Assembly: GCA_035510455.1 (NCBI GenBank)
Contig: DATKHB010000026.1
Location: 1-34,479, forward strand
Length of the DNA stretch: 34,479 bases
Source of the DNA: DATKGL01 sp035510455
GTDB lineage: Bacteria > Patescibacteriota > Saccharimonadia > Saccharimonadales > UBA4665
Direction: 5' to 3'
The position numbers were made by a program, and so were the translations under genes. The notes below the pieces were generated by a model. That model was not told where the DNA came from. It worked only from the letters and a program-made list of their open reading frames with translations, and made no database searches. The stretch's first letter is position 1; each line of letters opens with the position of its first letter. This document shows positions 25,054-32,910 of the stretch, in pieces.

Positions 25054-25890
25054 TCACGCACTCTCTGGCTCTAAACTAATTGTTTCAGGAACAGAATCAT
25101 CGGTCAAGTCTTCGTGGGCAGTTGTATGATTAACTGCTATAGCTAGGTACATCAGACTAAGGATTACAAAGATATAGGCTTGCAAGGCGCCGACAAAAAG
25201 TTCAATCAACGTAAAAGGAGTGGCAGTTAGCGGTGCCAAGAACCCGCCCAGGTAAGAAAAAACAGCAATAATGATCTCGCCGATGGTGACATTTAAAAAG
25301 AGTCGAATCGACAGGCTTATAACCCTGGTGAAATCGGTCAGCATTTCAATCAGACCAAGGAGTAAGTACATCGGATTCAAGGGACTGCCAATAAAAAAAT
25401 GCTTTATATACTTCTTAAATCCGGCCTCGCGGATAGATGAGCTATAGACCATAATCATGGTGATTACTCCAGCCGCGAGTGTAGCGTTTAGGTCCCCCGT
25501 AAAAGGTCTTAAAAGCGGATTCCCGTGGTAGCTAAAGGCCTCGCCAACTCCCGGGACCAGCCCTAGCCAGTTATTCATTAAAAGAAATACGAATAGCGTT
25601 ACAAAATATGGAACGTATTTTCGCCCCTTAGACCTGTCTTCAAAGCTTGATTCGACCAGGTTTGTAATAAATTCCACGACTGCCTCTACCAGTTGGATGA
25701 AACCGCGCTTAGGTTTAATCGTCACCTTATGAGCAACGGTTATCATGATAATTATGATCACTAAGGCACAGATCCAACCATAGAACATTGAATTAGTAAT
25801 GGTCAGGCCATGGAACTTAAATAAAGGTAGCGCCGTAATATGTATTATCGGGCCAGAGGATGCCAGGTGAGATAGGAAACCGTTAAACAT
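25054..25890 (-). CDS. atpB: ATP synthase Fo subunit a
   Basis: 278 residues with five or six membrane helices. The essential Arg lies in SLSIRLFLNVTIGEI, and the downstream helix has FTLIELFVGALQAYIF with the conserved Gln; both line the proton half-channels. The usual RLFGN is RLFLN here, a small deviation beside the key Arg. It overlaps the preceding gene by one base. Confidence 0.96.
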   Translation of the reverse strand: MFNGFLSHLASSGPIIHITALPLFKFHGLTITNSMFYGWICALVIIIIMITVAHKVTIKPKRGFIQLVEAVVEFITNLVESSFEDRSKGRKYVPYFVTLFVFLLMNNWLGLVPGVGEAFSYHGNPLLRPFTGDLNATLAAGVITMIMVYSSSIREAGFKKYIKHFFIGSPLNPMYLLLGLIEMLTDFTRVISLSIRLFLNVTIGEIIIAVFSYLGGFLAPLTATPFTLIELFVGALQAYIFVILSLMYLAIAVNHTTAHEDLTDDSVPETISLEPESA

Positions 25891-26189
25891 TATTTTTTGG
25901 CTTTCGGTGTTTTAACTTGACTCTGATTTAACTCGAACAACATATTCTTTAAGATCAAAACTGTGCCGGTTATTGCTAGCGCGAAACCAAGTATTGTTAG
26001 ATACGGTGAGGTCTTGAGGTGTTGATCCAATTCATAGCCACCGATAATCGGCACCAGTACCACAATTGCTAGTTGCCAGCTCATCGATAAAGTAGCGGTT
26101 ATAAACGCTGTCTTTGGATTATTAATTTTGTTTGATGGCTGAACTTCTCCAATACTAGACAAAGACCCAAAACCAGACGACTTTTTCAT
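25890..26189 (-). CDS. atpI: AtpI/AtpZ-like ATP synthase accessory protein
   Basis: 99 residues with two membrane helices (about 38-58 and 67-86) separated by GGYELDQHLKTSPYLTILGF, the marker of the ATP synthase gene 1 family (G-x-x-LD...P). Such proteins help assemble the c-ring or act as Mg transporters. It leads the operon. A TG-A-TATAAT element lies 7 nt before the ATG, so the whole operon mRNA may start nearly at this codon. Confidence 0.85.
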   Translation of the reverse strand: MKKSSGFGSLSSIGEVQPSNKINNPKTAFITATLSMSWQLAIVVLVPIIGGYELDQHLKTSPYLTILGFALAITGTVLILKNMLFELNQSQVKTPKAKK

Positions 26190-26196
26190 CCTTATT

Positions 26197-26224
26197 ATTA
26201 TATCAGTTTATATCTGTCGGACAA
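26197..26224 (-). promoter_or_regulatory. Promoter of the atp operon
   Basis: On the minus strand TTGTCC (26224-26219), a 16-bp spacer, and an extended TGA-TATAAT (hexamer 26202-26197), then 7 nt to the atpI ATG. The gap (AATAAGG) has only a weak ribosome site too close to the start. Confidence 0.6.
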
Positions 26225-26276
26225 AGGTACAGATCGGCTTTATATTTGGCTACGAATTTGCTATGATATTAGTAGT

Positions 26277-26531
26277 ATGGATTCAGCGAGTGTAACAATA
26301 TATAGTGCTCCGTGGTGCGCATTTTGCCACGCCGCCAAAGACTACCTGGACAAGCTTGGCGTCAAGTATGTCGATAAGGACGTAGACAGCGACAAGGAAA
26401 TTGCTAAAGAATCTATGGAAAAATCTGGTCAGGCTGCTATACCGGTACTTGATATTGGCGGAACGATTATTGTTGGGTTTGATAGAGCCGGAATTGACGA
26501 AGCCCTAAAAGCCAACAAACTTTTAAAGTAA
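26277..26531 (+). CDS. Glutaredoxin-like protein
   Basis: 84 residues, a single thioredoxin fold: beta strand VTIYSAPWCAFC with the active-site C14-A-F-C17, the cis-Pro in AAIPVLDIGG, and the C-terminal GFDRAGIDEAL helix that matches the NrdH/YruB-type glutaredoxins (GFdr.kl). It would reduce disulphides or ribonucleotide reductase. A TATGAT element lies 9 nt upstream of the ATG. It diverges from the atp operon. Confidence 0.92.
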   Translation: MDSASVTIYSAPWCAFCHAAKDYLDKLGVKYVDKDVDSDKEIAKESMEKSGQAAIPVLDIGGTIIVGFDRAGIDEALKANKLLK

Positions 26532-26590
26532 TTAATCAGTTTATTGATAAATTTATGTTAAGACGATTGGTTAAATGCCCCTTCTTAACA

Positions 26591-26605
26591 GTGAAGCTGC
26601 TTCAC
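26591..26605. promoter_or_regulatory. Palindrome upstream of cobO, possible operator
   Basis: GTGAAGC-T-GCTTCAC is a perfect 15-bp palindrome that ends 3 bp before the GGAGG ribosome site of cobO. The central spacing favours a dimeric protein site over a hairpin. No regulator gene is adjacent. Confidence 0.4.
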
Positions 26606-26622
26606 ATTGGAGGCCTCGTTAA

Positions 26623-27192
26623 ATGACTTTTGAAGATTTTAAGACTAAAGACTCGGTCGTAATAGTCTACACCGGTGAAGGCAAGGGCAAGACCAGCGCT
26701 GGTCTTGGACTAGTTATGCGCGTCCTTGGGAACAGGGGCAAGGTAGCGTTCATCCAGTTTATAAAACATTGGGGAGTCAGCGAGCACGTTTTTTTAAGGG
26801 ATATCCAAAATCTCTTTAAAGACGACTTGTATTTTTATAAAGGCGGCAGGGGTTTTTATAAGGCTGGAGAGCTTAGTGCCGAATTCGTCAGTGAGGAGCA
26901 ACATAAAAAAGCCGCTAAAGACACCTATGCTGAAGCCCTAAAGGCAGTAATCACTGGAGAATTCGACGTCGTCATCTGTGATGAAATTAATAACGCCGTT
27001 CATGACGGGCTTTTGAGTGAAAAACAATTAGAGAAGTTAATAAAGTCTAAAAACCCCAAGACCAGTCTATGCTTAACTGGTAGGTATTTCCCTAAAAATT
27101 TGTTACCTCTTGTCGATATCGCCACTGAGATGAAAAAGACAAAACACCATTACGACGATAAATTTCTTGCTAATAAAGGCATAGACTACTAA
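26623..27192 (+). CDS. cobO: CobO/BtuR-type corrinoid adenosyltransferase
   Basis: 189 residues. P-loop TGEGKGKTSAGLGL (about 17-30), Walker B-like VVICDEINNAVHDGLL, and LTGRYFPKNLLPLVDIATEM with KHHYDDKFLANKGIDY at the end, the hallmarks of PF02572. The known reaction is transfer of adenosyl from ATP to cob(I)alamin. GGAGG stands 9 nt before the ATG. No other cobalamin gene and no B12-dependent enzyme is in the window, so it may work on scavenged corrinoid, or have a different substrate. Confidence 0.9.
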   Translation: MTFEDFKTKDSVVIVYTGEGKGKTSAGLGLVMRVLGNRGKVAFIQFIKHWGVSEHVFLRDIQNLFKDDLYFYKGGRGFYKAGELSAEFVSEEQHKKAAKDTYAEALKAVITGEFDVVICDEINNAVHDGLLSEKQLEKLIKSKNPKTSLCLTGRYFPKNLLPLVDIATEMKKTKHHYDDKFLANKGIDY

Positions 27193-27203
27193 ACTATTAG
27201 GTC

Positions 27204-28259
27204 ATGTTTATTCCTACTTTTCAAGCGAGCGCCAGCCCCGAACACACGCCGCCTGAACCCACGCCCACATCGCAGAAAGAATTTCTGGACGAATATATAC
27301 GAATTGTAATAGTTGAACATCCCGATGCTACCCGTTATCGGATTGGCAAAAAGATGATCGATGAGCTTAAGGCATACGAGCTCGACCCCCCGTTCAAGAT
27401 TGACACCGTATATACATTATCTAGCCCAGAAGAAACCGAAGAAGCCGTAGGCGCTGAATTAAGTGAAGACGCTCTTATAGCCTTGCTGTGCGGTGACGGT
27501 AGCGCAAGGGGAGCAATTAGAGCGTCCAGGCGATTTAGGAATCCCATAATAGCCTTACCGGCTGGTTACAGCGCAAACACGGCAATGAGCGCTTTCTCTT
27601 TTTGGGATCGATACAATATCAAATCCATACTTGAAGATGGAGAGATTGTGGATGGATTGGCAATGAGTTATTCGGTAACCGAACCTACTGATGAATCAGA
27701 TGAGGAGACTAGGCCGCCTCGCATCGATGCGCACGATGCCCTCGACAACATAATTCTTGGTAACTTCGCTTTAGCTATGGCAGCGCTTGAGCATCCAAAA
27801 CATCGAGCCGTTAAAGAGACTCTGACGAGAGTAGAACAGTTTAACCTTGATAAGAGAGTTGCCGTACGTGCAATGAAAAAGCATGGCTCTTATAAGGCTG
27901 AACTTAATGGGCTGCCCGCTTCATTTGACCAACTAGCTTTCTTTAAAGGCCCGCGTTGGGCGGTATTTGCCCGAGCACCTATAGAATTGACCGATAGCCA
28001 TTTCTGTGTTGTTGAGACACTAGCCAGCACGTCCTTAGGTAAAAAAATAAACGATCTACGTATATACGGCGGGGTGCCTCCCAGACGCGCAACCACCTAC
28101 CACAAGACTTATACGGTTCGCGCTCTGGAAGACATCCCCCTGCAATATAGTGGTGAAAAAGATACCCTTCACGAAAATGAATTACTAACCGTTGAAATGG
28201 TTGAAGAGCCGATACGAATAGTAACTACTCGCAGACATCTTTTACCAAAACATTATTAA
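27204..28259 (+). CDS. Diacylglycerol kinase/NAD kinase-fold protein
   Basis: 351 residues. LLCGDGSARGAIRA near 90-105 corresponds to the GGDGT nucleotide loop of the DAGK_cat fold, and IALPAGYSANTAMS near 115 to the P-x-GTxNDxA motif. A C-terminal beta-rich region (from about 230) matches the second lobe. The motifs deviate (GDGS, GYSAN), so substrate and even activity are uncertain; lipid phosphorylation is the best guess. The N-terminal 25 residues are Pro/Thr rich. The gene lies 11 bp after cobO and may be co-transcribed. Confidence 0.65.
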   Translation: MFIPTFQASASPEHTPPEPTPTSQKEFLDEYIRIVIVEHPDATRYRIGKKMIDELKAYELDPPFKIDTVYTLSSPEETEEAVGAELSEDALIALLCGDGSARGAIRASRRFRNPIIALPAGYSANTAMSAFSFWDRYNIKSILEDGEIVDGLAMSYSVTEPTDESDEETRPPRIDAHDALDNIILGNFALAMAALEHPKHRAVKETLTRVEQFNLDKRVAVRAMKKHGSYKAELNGLPASFDQLAFFKGPRWAVFARAPIELTDSHFCVVETLASTSLGKKINDLRIYGGVPPRRATTYHKTYTVRALEDIPLQYSGEKDTLHENELLTVEMVEEPIRIVTTRRHLLPKHY

Positions 28260-28281
28260 TACGTTCTTGATGGCTAACCTA

Positions 28282-29076
28282 TCACTTGAGTAGTTTGGCT
28301 AGCTTATCGCTAATACTGAAGTAAGGCGTCAAGCAGTAAACAACCACGGCGCCGAAGAACCACACGATTGGCCAAGCTTTTTTATGATGAATCCTTAACG
28401 TATTCGGCCACCACTGCAAATATTCCCATAAATCTTGATGACCAGCACGCGCACCCCTTAACAGAGCTTTGACCCTAACTCTTCGGTCATAAAATATCCT
28501 TACACCTTCTTCGTGGAAGTGAATCGCTAGATCAAGATCTTCGTGAATATCTGTCCTAGCACATAGACCCGACTTCATCCGCAGCCATTGAGACTTAGTA
28601 ATAGCCATGCTAGATCCCCAAAGTGTATACTGGCCAATTAAAAGTCGGTTGATGTCAAATATCAAGAAGTTGTAGACGGCACTTACGAACTTAGGTAAAC
28701 GCACATTGTAAAATCTAGCACCGCTAGTCCAGGCGACATCTTCTTTAGGCTTGGCGTCGAAAAAGTCCGAAATGTGTTCAACCCAGTTATTGGGCAGTAC
28801 CGCATCGGCATCAAGACTGCCAATTATATCTCCCTTGGCTGCGTTAAAACCAGCTCTTCTGGCAAAAATTATGCCTTGTTTTGCCTCCGTGATAATTCTC
28901 ACGAATGAATACTTCTCAGCGACAGCCCTAGTCTTATCTGTTGAGTTATTGTCAACTACGATGACTTCTGATGGTCTTATTGATTGGCCAGCGACAGATT
29001 CTAGACACCTGCCAATGTGGTTATCTTCATTATAAGCTGGTATAACTAAACTGATGCTTAATCGTTTTTTATTCAC
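28282..29076 (-). CDS. Family 2 glycosyltransferase
   Basis: 264 residues. GT-A fold: ISLVIPAYNEDNHIGRCLES at the N-terminus, VIVVDNNSTDKT (nucleotide contact), and GDIIGSLDADAVLP carrying the DxD metal motif. An HEDLDLAIHFHEEG segment near 180 is the ED acceptor-site motif. The C-terminus has one hydrophobic helix (IVWFFGAVVVYCLTPY), so it is membrane attached. It adds a sugar to a lipid or polysaccharide. GTG is the likely start. It diverges from the glycosidase-like gene with 17 bp between the two start codons. Confidence 0.9.
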   Translation of the reverse strand: MNKKRLSISLVIPAYNEDNHIGRCLESVAGQSIRPSEVIVVDNNSTDKTRAVAEKYSFVRIITEAKQGIIFARRAGFNAAKGDIIGSLDADAVLPNNWVEHISDFFDAKPKEDVAWTSGARFYNVRLPKFVSAVYNFLIFDINRLLIGQYTLWGSSMAITKSQWLRMKSGLCARTDIHEDLDLAIHFHEEGVRIFYDRRVRVKALLRGARAGHQDLWEYLQWWPNTLRIHHKKAWPIVWFFGAVVVYCLTPYFSISDKLAKLLK

Positions 29077-29093
29077 GTCGTTTATCTAATTAT

Positions 29094-30221
29094 ATGCGCA
29101 GTCGAGTATTATTCTATGTTAAAGAGCTGTACAAGGGCTTGAGACATGCTCCAAGTTACTGTTTTAAATCTCTAGGAAGATATTGGCGAAAGAATATACT
29201 TCATAAATTCGTGGTAATTTTTATAGCTTTCTTCTTAATTATTCTAGGAGGGATGTACGGCATAGCTCGCTGGTATATCGCCAGTCAGTCAAACCAGCCA
29301 TTGACTCTTGGAGTAACTTTCGTACCGGATTATGCTGAAAGTTTAGGTCTCAATCCAGAGGCTACCATGCAGGCACTTATAACCGATATGCATGTTAAGC
29401 AGTTTAGACTAACGTCTTATTGGAGCGATCTGGAACCTTCACCAGGTCATTACGATTTCTCGCAACTAGACTGGCAGTTCCAAAAGGCCCAAGCCGCTCA
29501 TGCCAAAGTAATGCTCAGCATCGGGCTGCGGCAGCCTCGTTGGCCAGAGTGCCACTTGCCGTCTTGGGCGGCCAATGAACCAGCCAGTGTCTGGGAACCA
29601 CAGCTAGACAGCTTCATAACCGCCGTAGTTAACCGTTACAAGGACTCGCCGAGTCTACAGAGCTATCAGCTAGAAAACGAATATTTTTTAAAGGGCTTTG
29701 GCGACTGCACTAATTTTTCGCGCTCAAGACTCGTTAGTGAATACAATCTGGTAAGAAAGCTAGACCCGAGTCATCCGATAATTTTAGCCAGGAGTAATAA
29801 TGCCATTGGTATTCCCGTAGGCCAACCGAAGCCCAGCGAGTTTGGGATTTCGATATATAAGAGAGTTTGGGATACACATTCGCACCGCTACTTCGAATAT
29901 CCAATTCCAGCCTGGTATTACGCTTTTTTGGCGGGACTTCAAAAAATTATCTTAGGCAAGAACATGATCGTTGACGAACTTCAAGCCGAGCCGTGGCCAC
30001 CTCACGGGAAAACGATCCCTCAAGCAACCTTAAGCGAACAAAATAAAACTATGACTGCCTCGATTCTAAAAACTAGGATTCAATACGGCGAAGCTACCGG
30101 CATGAAAACGATTTATCTATGGGGTGCCGAGTATTGGTACTACCGGAAAGTAATACTCCATGATCCAAGTGTTTGGAACGTCGCAGTCCACGCTTTTAAT
30201 ACGGCGGACAACAAGAACTAA
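29094..30221 (+). CDS. Membrane-anchored GH-A clan glycosidase-like protein
   Basis: 375 residues: a basic cytoplasmic N-terminus, one membrane helix at about 39-60, then an extracytoplasmic TIM barrel. RLTSYWSDLEPSPGHYDFSQ is the strand 2-3 region typical of beta-glycosidases. YQLENEYF holds the acid/base (N195-E196), and VDELQAEPWP the nucleophile (E295 or E299). These match the GH-A layout of GH5/GH42-like enzymes; the exact family is uncertain. It could trim host or own polysaccharide. The divergent GT2 suggests a shared envelope glycan role. Confidence 0.75.
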   Translation: MRSRVLFYVKELYKGLRHAPSYCFKSLGRYWRKNILHKFVVIFIAFFLIILGGMYGIARWYIASQSNQPLTLGVTFVPDYAESLGLNPEATMQALITDMHVKQFRLTSYWSDLEPSPGHYDFSQLDWQFQKAQAAHAKVMLSIGLRQPRWPECHLPSWAANEPASVWEPQLDSFITAVVNRYKDSPSLQSYQLENEYFLKGFGDCTNFSRSRLVSEYNLVRKLDPSHPIILARSNNAIGIPVGQPKPSEFGISIYKRVWDTHSHRYFEYPIPAWYYAFLAGLQKIILGKNMIVDELQAEPWPPHGKTIPQATLSEQNKTMTASILKTRIQYGEATGMKTIYLWGAEYWYYRKVILHDPSVWNVAVHAFNTADNKN

Positions 30222-30276
30222 ACAATTACCATGTCCCTGGTAAGAAAAAGCTTTTTATAGCATACTAAAGCCTGTT

Positions 30277-30744
30277 ATGGCTAAGAAGCAGTCCAACACC
30301 CGTAAGAAGATCGTTAACCGACGAGCCAAGTTTGATTATGAGCTCGGTGATAGCTTAGTGGTCGGATTACAGCTCACCGGAGCCGAAACTAGAGCCTTAA
30401 GGTTAGGGCAAGGACATTTGCGCGGAGCCTATCTAACCATTAAGGATAATGAGCTATGGCTGGTTAATTCGACTATAGCCGGAGGCGTCGGTATTCATAT
30501 TGAGACATCTGATCAGACGCGCGATCGTAAGGTTTTGGCCAAGAGAAAAGAAATCGATAGCCTCATAGAAAGCAAAAAGGCAGGCAGGACTATTGTTCCT
30601 CTAGAGATTTCGCCGACAGGTCGTTATATTAAACTCCGAATCGCGATCGGCAAGGGTAAAAAGAAATATGATAAACGTAATATCATCAAAGCTAGAGAAG
30701 AGGATCGACGAATGCAAGCTGCAGTAAAGAACGTGCTTTCTTAG
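30277..30744 (+). CDS. smpB: tmRNA-binding protein SmpB
   Basis: 155 residues. NRRAKFDYELGDSLVVGLQL at the start matches NrkA.hdY.i.e..eaGi.L, GAYLTIKDNELWLVN matches the conserved OB-fold strand, and the basic C-terminal KGKKKYDKR is the tail that enters the mRNA channel. SmpB carries tmRNA to stalled ribosomes (trans-translation). No ssrA gene was found next to it; the adjacent RNA gene is tRNA-Asn. A CATACT box lies 10 nt upstream. Confidence 0.96.
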   Translation: MAKKQSNTRKKIVNRRAKFDYELGDSLVVGLQLTGAETRALRLGQGHLRGAYLTIKDNELWLVNSTIAGGVGIHIETSDQTRDRKVLAKRKEIDSLIESKKAGRTIVPLEISPTGRYIKLRIAIGKGKKKYDKRNIIKAREEDRRMQAAVKNVLS

Positions 30745-30756
30745 ATCGCAATCTTG

Positions 30757-30785
30757 TTGCGGGTGTACTATCGGTCAGCTATAAT
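30757..30785 (+). promoter_or_regulatory. Promoter of tRNA-Asn
   Basis: TTGCGG at 30757-30762, a 17-bp spacer, and a perfect TATAAT at 30780-30785; initiation would be about 7 nt ahead of the mature tRNA 5' end. Confidence 0.6.
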
Positions 30786-30798
30786 CACCAAGTGATAT

Positions 30799-30873
30799 TC
30801 CGGGGTAGCTCAGTGGTAGAGCGAGGGACTGTTAATCCCCAGGTCGCTGGTTCGAATCCAGTCCCCGGAGCCA
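30799..30873 (+). tRNA. tRNA-Asn (anticodon GTT)
   Basis: 75 nt including an encoded CCA. The acceptor stem TCCGGGG pairs with CCCCGGA (30863-30869), with discriminator G and CCA at 30871-30873. The D arm is TAGCTCAGTGGTAGA, the anticodon loop CTGTTAA with GTT at 30831-30833, and the T loop TTCGAAT. The last 16 bases are duplicated at 34243-34258, and the tRNA serves as the attachment site of the island that follows it. Confidence 0.97.
30858..30873 (+). repeat. attL-like core (3' end of tRNA-Asn)
   Basis: CCAGTCCCCGGAGCCA, identical to 34243-34258. Bases on either side differ, so 16 bp is the exact repeat length. Confidence 0.85.
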
Positions 30874-30916
30874 AGCATAAGCAGTTTATCATTGGCTTTA
30901 TCGCGATTATTTTTAG

Positions 30917-30945
30917 TTGCTGACTTTGCGGTATTATGACATAAT
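30917..30945 (+). promoter_or_regulatory. Promoter of the first island gene
   Basis: TTGCTG at 30917-30922, a 17-bp spacer, and CATAAT at 30940-30945, leaving a leader of about 30 nt with GGAG before ATG 30982. Confidence 0.5.
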
Positions 30946-30981
30946 CATTAGACTATTTAACCTGATGAGCGTGGAGAAAAA

Positions 30982-31743
30982 ATGTTGTTACGCAATGAAC
31001 TAGAGAAGAGAGTGCCTGTAGCCACAGACGAGGTTAAGCTTTCAGCGGACGCTAGGCGGATGGTATTTAAGGGTCTTTACGGCTTGCCAAATACCATATC
31101 CCGAGTAGGTAAATCCGGCGGCAGGACGTACGTCGAACATACCTATAAAAGCGGTAAAGTTCTTGGGAGAATCTCTGTTTACCCAAACGCGTCATTAAAT
31201 AATCCGATTGACGTTGGCGTCGGAGAACTTCAAAATCCAGCAGCCCTTAAGAGAGCAAATCGTATAGAGAAGATTGCGCGAAGAATAAAAATAACTGCTG
31301 CAATACTAGCTTTAGGAGGAGGCATCGGTATAGGATTAGGCTCTTCTAGCAAGAGCTCAACGCCCGAAAGGCATACTCCTGCTACTTTTGGGCCAACGAC
31401 AACTTCTTCGCCAGCTAAATCTACATGCGAGGTTGCAAGAAAAACACTCTACCTTCAAGCTACACCCGATGAAATTAACACCGACTTGGTTGAGCCAAAT
31501 AAGGTCGCGAATGTGGTGCTTGGGGTTATCTACGAGGGACAGTACACAACAATAAGCAAGTACTCCTTCGTCAATAAGCACGTCAATCTTAGCGCCCCTT
31601 TGTCTGGAGTAACTATACCTACTGAGGCCTACATAACAACGTCTTTTGAGCCCCCTACCGAAACTACTATTAATATCCAGCCCAAACCAAATAATACTTT
31701 ATCAGTCACCATGAATACTTGCGCTTATCCTGGCGATAATTAG
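30982..31743 (+). CDS. Membrane-anchored island protein of unknown function
   Basis: 253 residues. An N-terminal cytoplasmic part of about 100 residues with basic and beta-rich segments (SRVGKSGGRTYVEHTYKSGK), one glycine-rich membrane helix at about 104-123 (ITAAILALGGGIGIGLG), a Ser/Thr/Pro-rich spacer (residues 124-145), and an exported domain of about 105 residues with Cys in STCEVAR and NTCAYPG that could form one disulphide. I do not recognise the family. It is the only gene of the left sub-unit of the island. GGAG lies 8 nt upstream of the ATG. Confidence 0.75.
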   Translation: MLLRNELEKRVPVATDEVKLSADARRMVFKGLYGLPNTISRVGKSGGRTYVEHTYKSGKVLGRISVYPNASLNNPIDVGVGELQNPAALKRANRIEKIARRIKITAAILALGGGIGIGLGSSSKSSTPERHTPATFGPTTTSSPAKSTCEVARKTLYLQATPDEINTDLVEPNKVANVVLGVIYEGQYTTISKYSFVNKHVNLSAPLSGVTIPTEAYITTSFEPPTETTINIQPKPNNTLSVTMNTCAYPGDN

Positions 31744-31758
31744 CTCGAAACACCGACT

Positions 31759-31890
31759 CTAGCTCAAGGTCAATAAAAGCTCATTATACTCAGCTTCATT
31801 GGCCATCTTCGCTATTGTTGCATGATACTTAGGGCGTAACGTGTCAGCTAGGGGGAGCCAAGCATAGGCAATATACACACTCGGCATCAT
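31759..31890 (-). CDS. Possible small ORF (43 aa) covering the middle att copy
   Basis: An open frame MMPSVYIAYAWLPL... ending AEYNELLLTLS. It has a protein-like composition, and the att-like core encodes its IAYAWLP segment. No ribosome site or good promoter is seen, and the frame stays open upstream of the ATG back to a TAG at about 31926, so it may be a fragment of a longer, lost gene. Confidence 0.2.
   Translation of the reverse strand: MMPSVYIAYAWLPLADTLRPKYHATIAKMANEAEYNELLLTLS
31854..31870 (+). repeat. Internal att-like repeat
   Basis: GGAGCCAAGCATAGGCA agrees at 16 of 17 bases with 30867-30883, which spans the last 7 bases of tRNA-Asn plus the first 10 bases of the island. It would be the junction between two tandemly integrated units sharing the same left end. 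Confidence 0.65.
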
Positions 31891-31978
31891 CTGTGTATAA
31901 CCACTTGCGCTAATGCTACCCCTGGTCTATATTTATCTATATATTTATGTAAATAAGGTATAAACAAAAAATAAAAGT

Positions 31979-32473
31979 ATGAAGCGAAGAAAGTTAAACT
32001 CTGACGGTTTCAGTCATGTTGAATTGTTGATAGTTATAGCCTTGGTATTAGCAGTAGCTAGTGTCGGATTCCTGACATATAGGTCTCAACATAAAAATTC
32101 AGTTACGGCACATGCAGGAAGCCCGACATTAGTTGGGACGATAAAGGCTAGCGGGGAACCAAACATCACTGTATACGCATGTGGAGGACCGAACAGTTCC
32201 GAGTATACATATGTAAAAGCTTGGGCAATTATTTCATCGGGGCCAGCAGTAAACAGCTCAACTACTATCTCGATGGGAGATTTTAGTGCTCCAAATTACA
32301 CTAGTAAGAGATTGTGGATTACATGGACCGGTAACTGGCCCAAAAGCACAGCATACCTCTACCACACGACTAACCCCCATGTAAGTAACTATTTAATATT
32401 CACTGCTCAGTATTATTATATCGGCCCATATAGCACAAGATACATACGCGCAGGTTCACTGGCTCAGTGCTAA
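31979..32473 (+). CDS. Type IV pilin-like surface protein of the island
   Basis: 164 residues. Basic leader MKRRKLNSDG, then F-S-H-V-E-L-L and a hydrophobic helix: class III prepilin signal with cleavage after G10 and E15 at +5. HAGS follows the helix at the same place as in the IS-borne protein at 17624-18172. Both have Cys in a Y-x-C strand (ITVYAC here) and a C-terminal Cys (LAQC). The rest diverges strongly, as exposed pilin surfaces do. A TATAAA box lies about 14 nt before the ATG. It is likely a minor pilin or pseudopilin assembled by chromosomal type IV pilus machinery not seen in this window. Confidence 0.75.
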   Translation: MKRRKLNSDGFSHVELLIVIALVLAVASVGFLTYRSQHKNSVTAHAGSPTLVGTIKASGEPNITVYACGGPNSSEYTYVKAWAIISSGPAVNSSTTISMGDFSAPNYTSKRLWITWTGNWPKSTAYLYHTTNPHVSNYLIFTAQYYYIGPYSTRYIRAGSLAQC

Positions 32474-32615
32474 TAGATTAACTTACGCTTAAGAGAACTA
32501 TCCTCTTAGTTACTAGCTAAATAGAATCGCTTGCAATTCTGACAATCTGCCACATCTCTATCAGCTCAGCCTTAATCTGGTTCCATTTCGTCAAAGTCAG
32601 CTGAGCCATGTATGG

Positions 32616-32624
32616 TGATATAAT
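32616..32624 (+). promoter_or_regulatory. Extended -10 promoter of the coiled-coil gene
   Basis: TG-A-TATAAT (hexamer 32619-32624) followed by 6 nt and ATG 32631: the clearest leaderless-type arrangement in the window. Confidence 0.6.
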
Positions 32625-32630
32625 AAGGCC

Positions 32631-32855
32631 ATGCAAAGTCTAAATGATGATGAACGGAAAGAAGTATTAGGTGAAGTATTAGCTGATGAGTTAAAAGCTA
32701 TTAGAGAGTATGTTGAGGATGTGCCTGACATAAAGCAGAAAGTACACAAAATTGACGCTACGGTTAATGAAATTAATGATAGGCTTTCGACCATAGAAAA
32801 TGTAGTTAAAGAGCAAGAGTCAGATATTAGAACGCTGAAGCGAAAAGTCGCTTAA
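32631..32855 (+). CDS. Small coiled-coil protein of unknown function
   Basis: 74 residues, almost wholly helical and charged. A heptad-like pattern runs through VPDIKQKVHKIDATVNEIND and RLSTIENVVKEQESDIRTLK. No membrane segment or Cys. Proteins like this often sit beside toxin-antitoxin modules or phage remnants, but I do not recognise a family. The perfect extended -10 element 6 nt before the ATG supports it as a real gene. Confidence 0.65.
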   Translation: MQSLNDDERKEVLGEVLADELKAIREYVEDVPDIKQKVHKIDATVNEINDRLSTIENVVKEQESDIRTLKRKVA

Positions 32856-32910
32856 GTTTAATTAAACAGACGTAGTTCGAAGCACGTACACAACGGTGAG
32901 CCAAGAGTCT

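Noticed and set aside
30222..30276. Terminator after the glycosidase gene (TTACCA-TGTCCC-TGGTAA)
   Set aside because: The stem is only 6 bp, and no T run follows directly, so evidence is too weak to list it.
32898..32905. GAGCCAAG as a fourth att copy
   Set aside because: Only 8 bases match, and the flanks disagree; such a match is likely by chance in a few kilobases.
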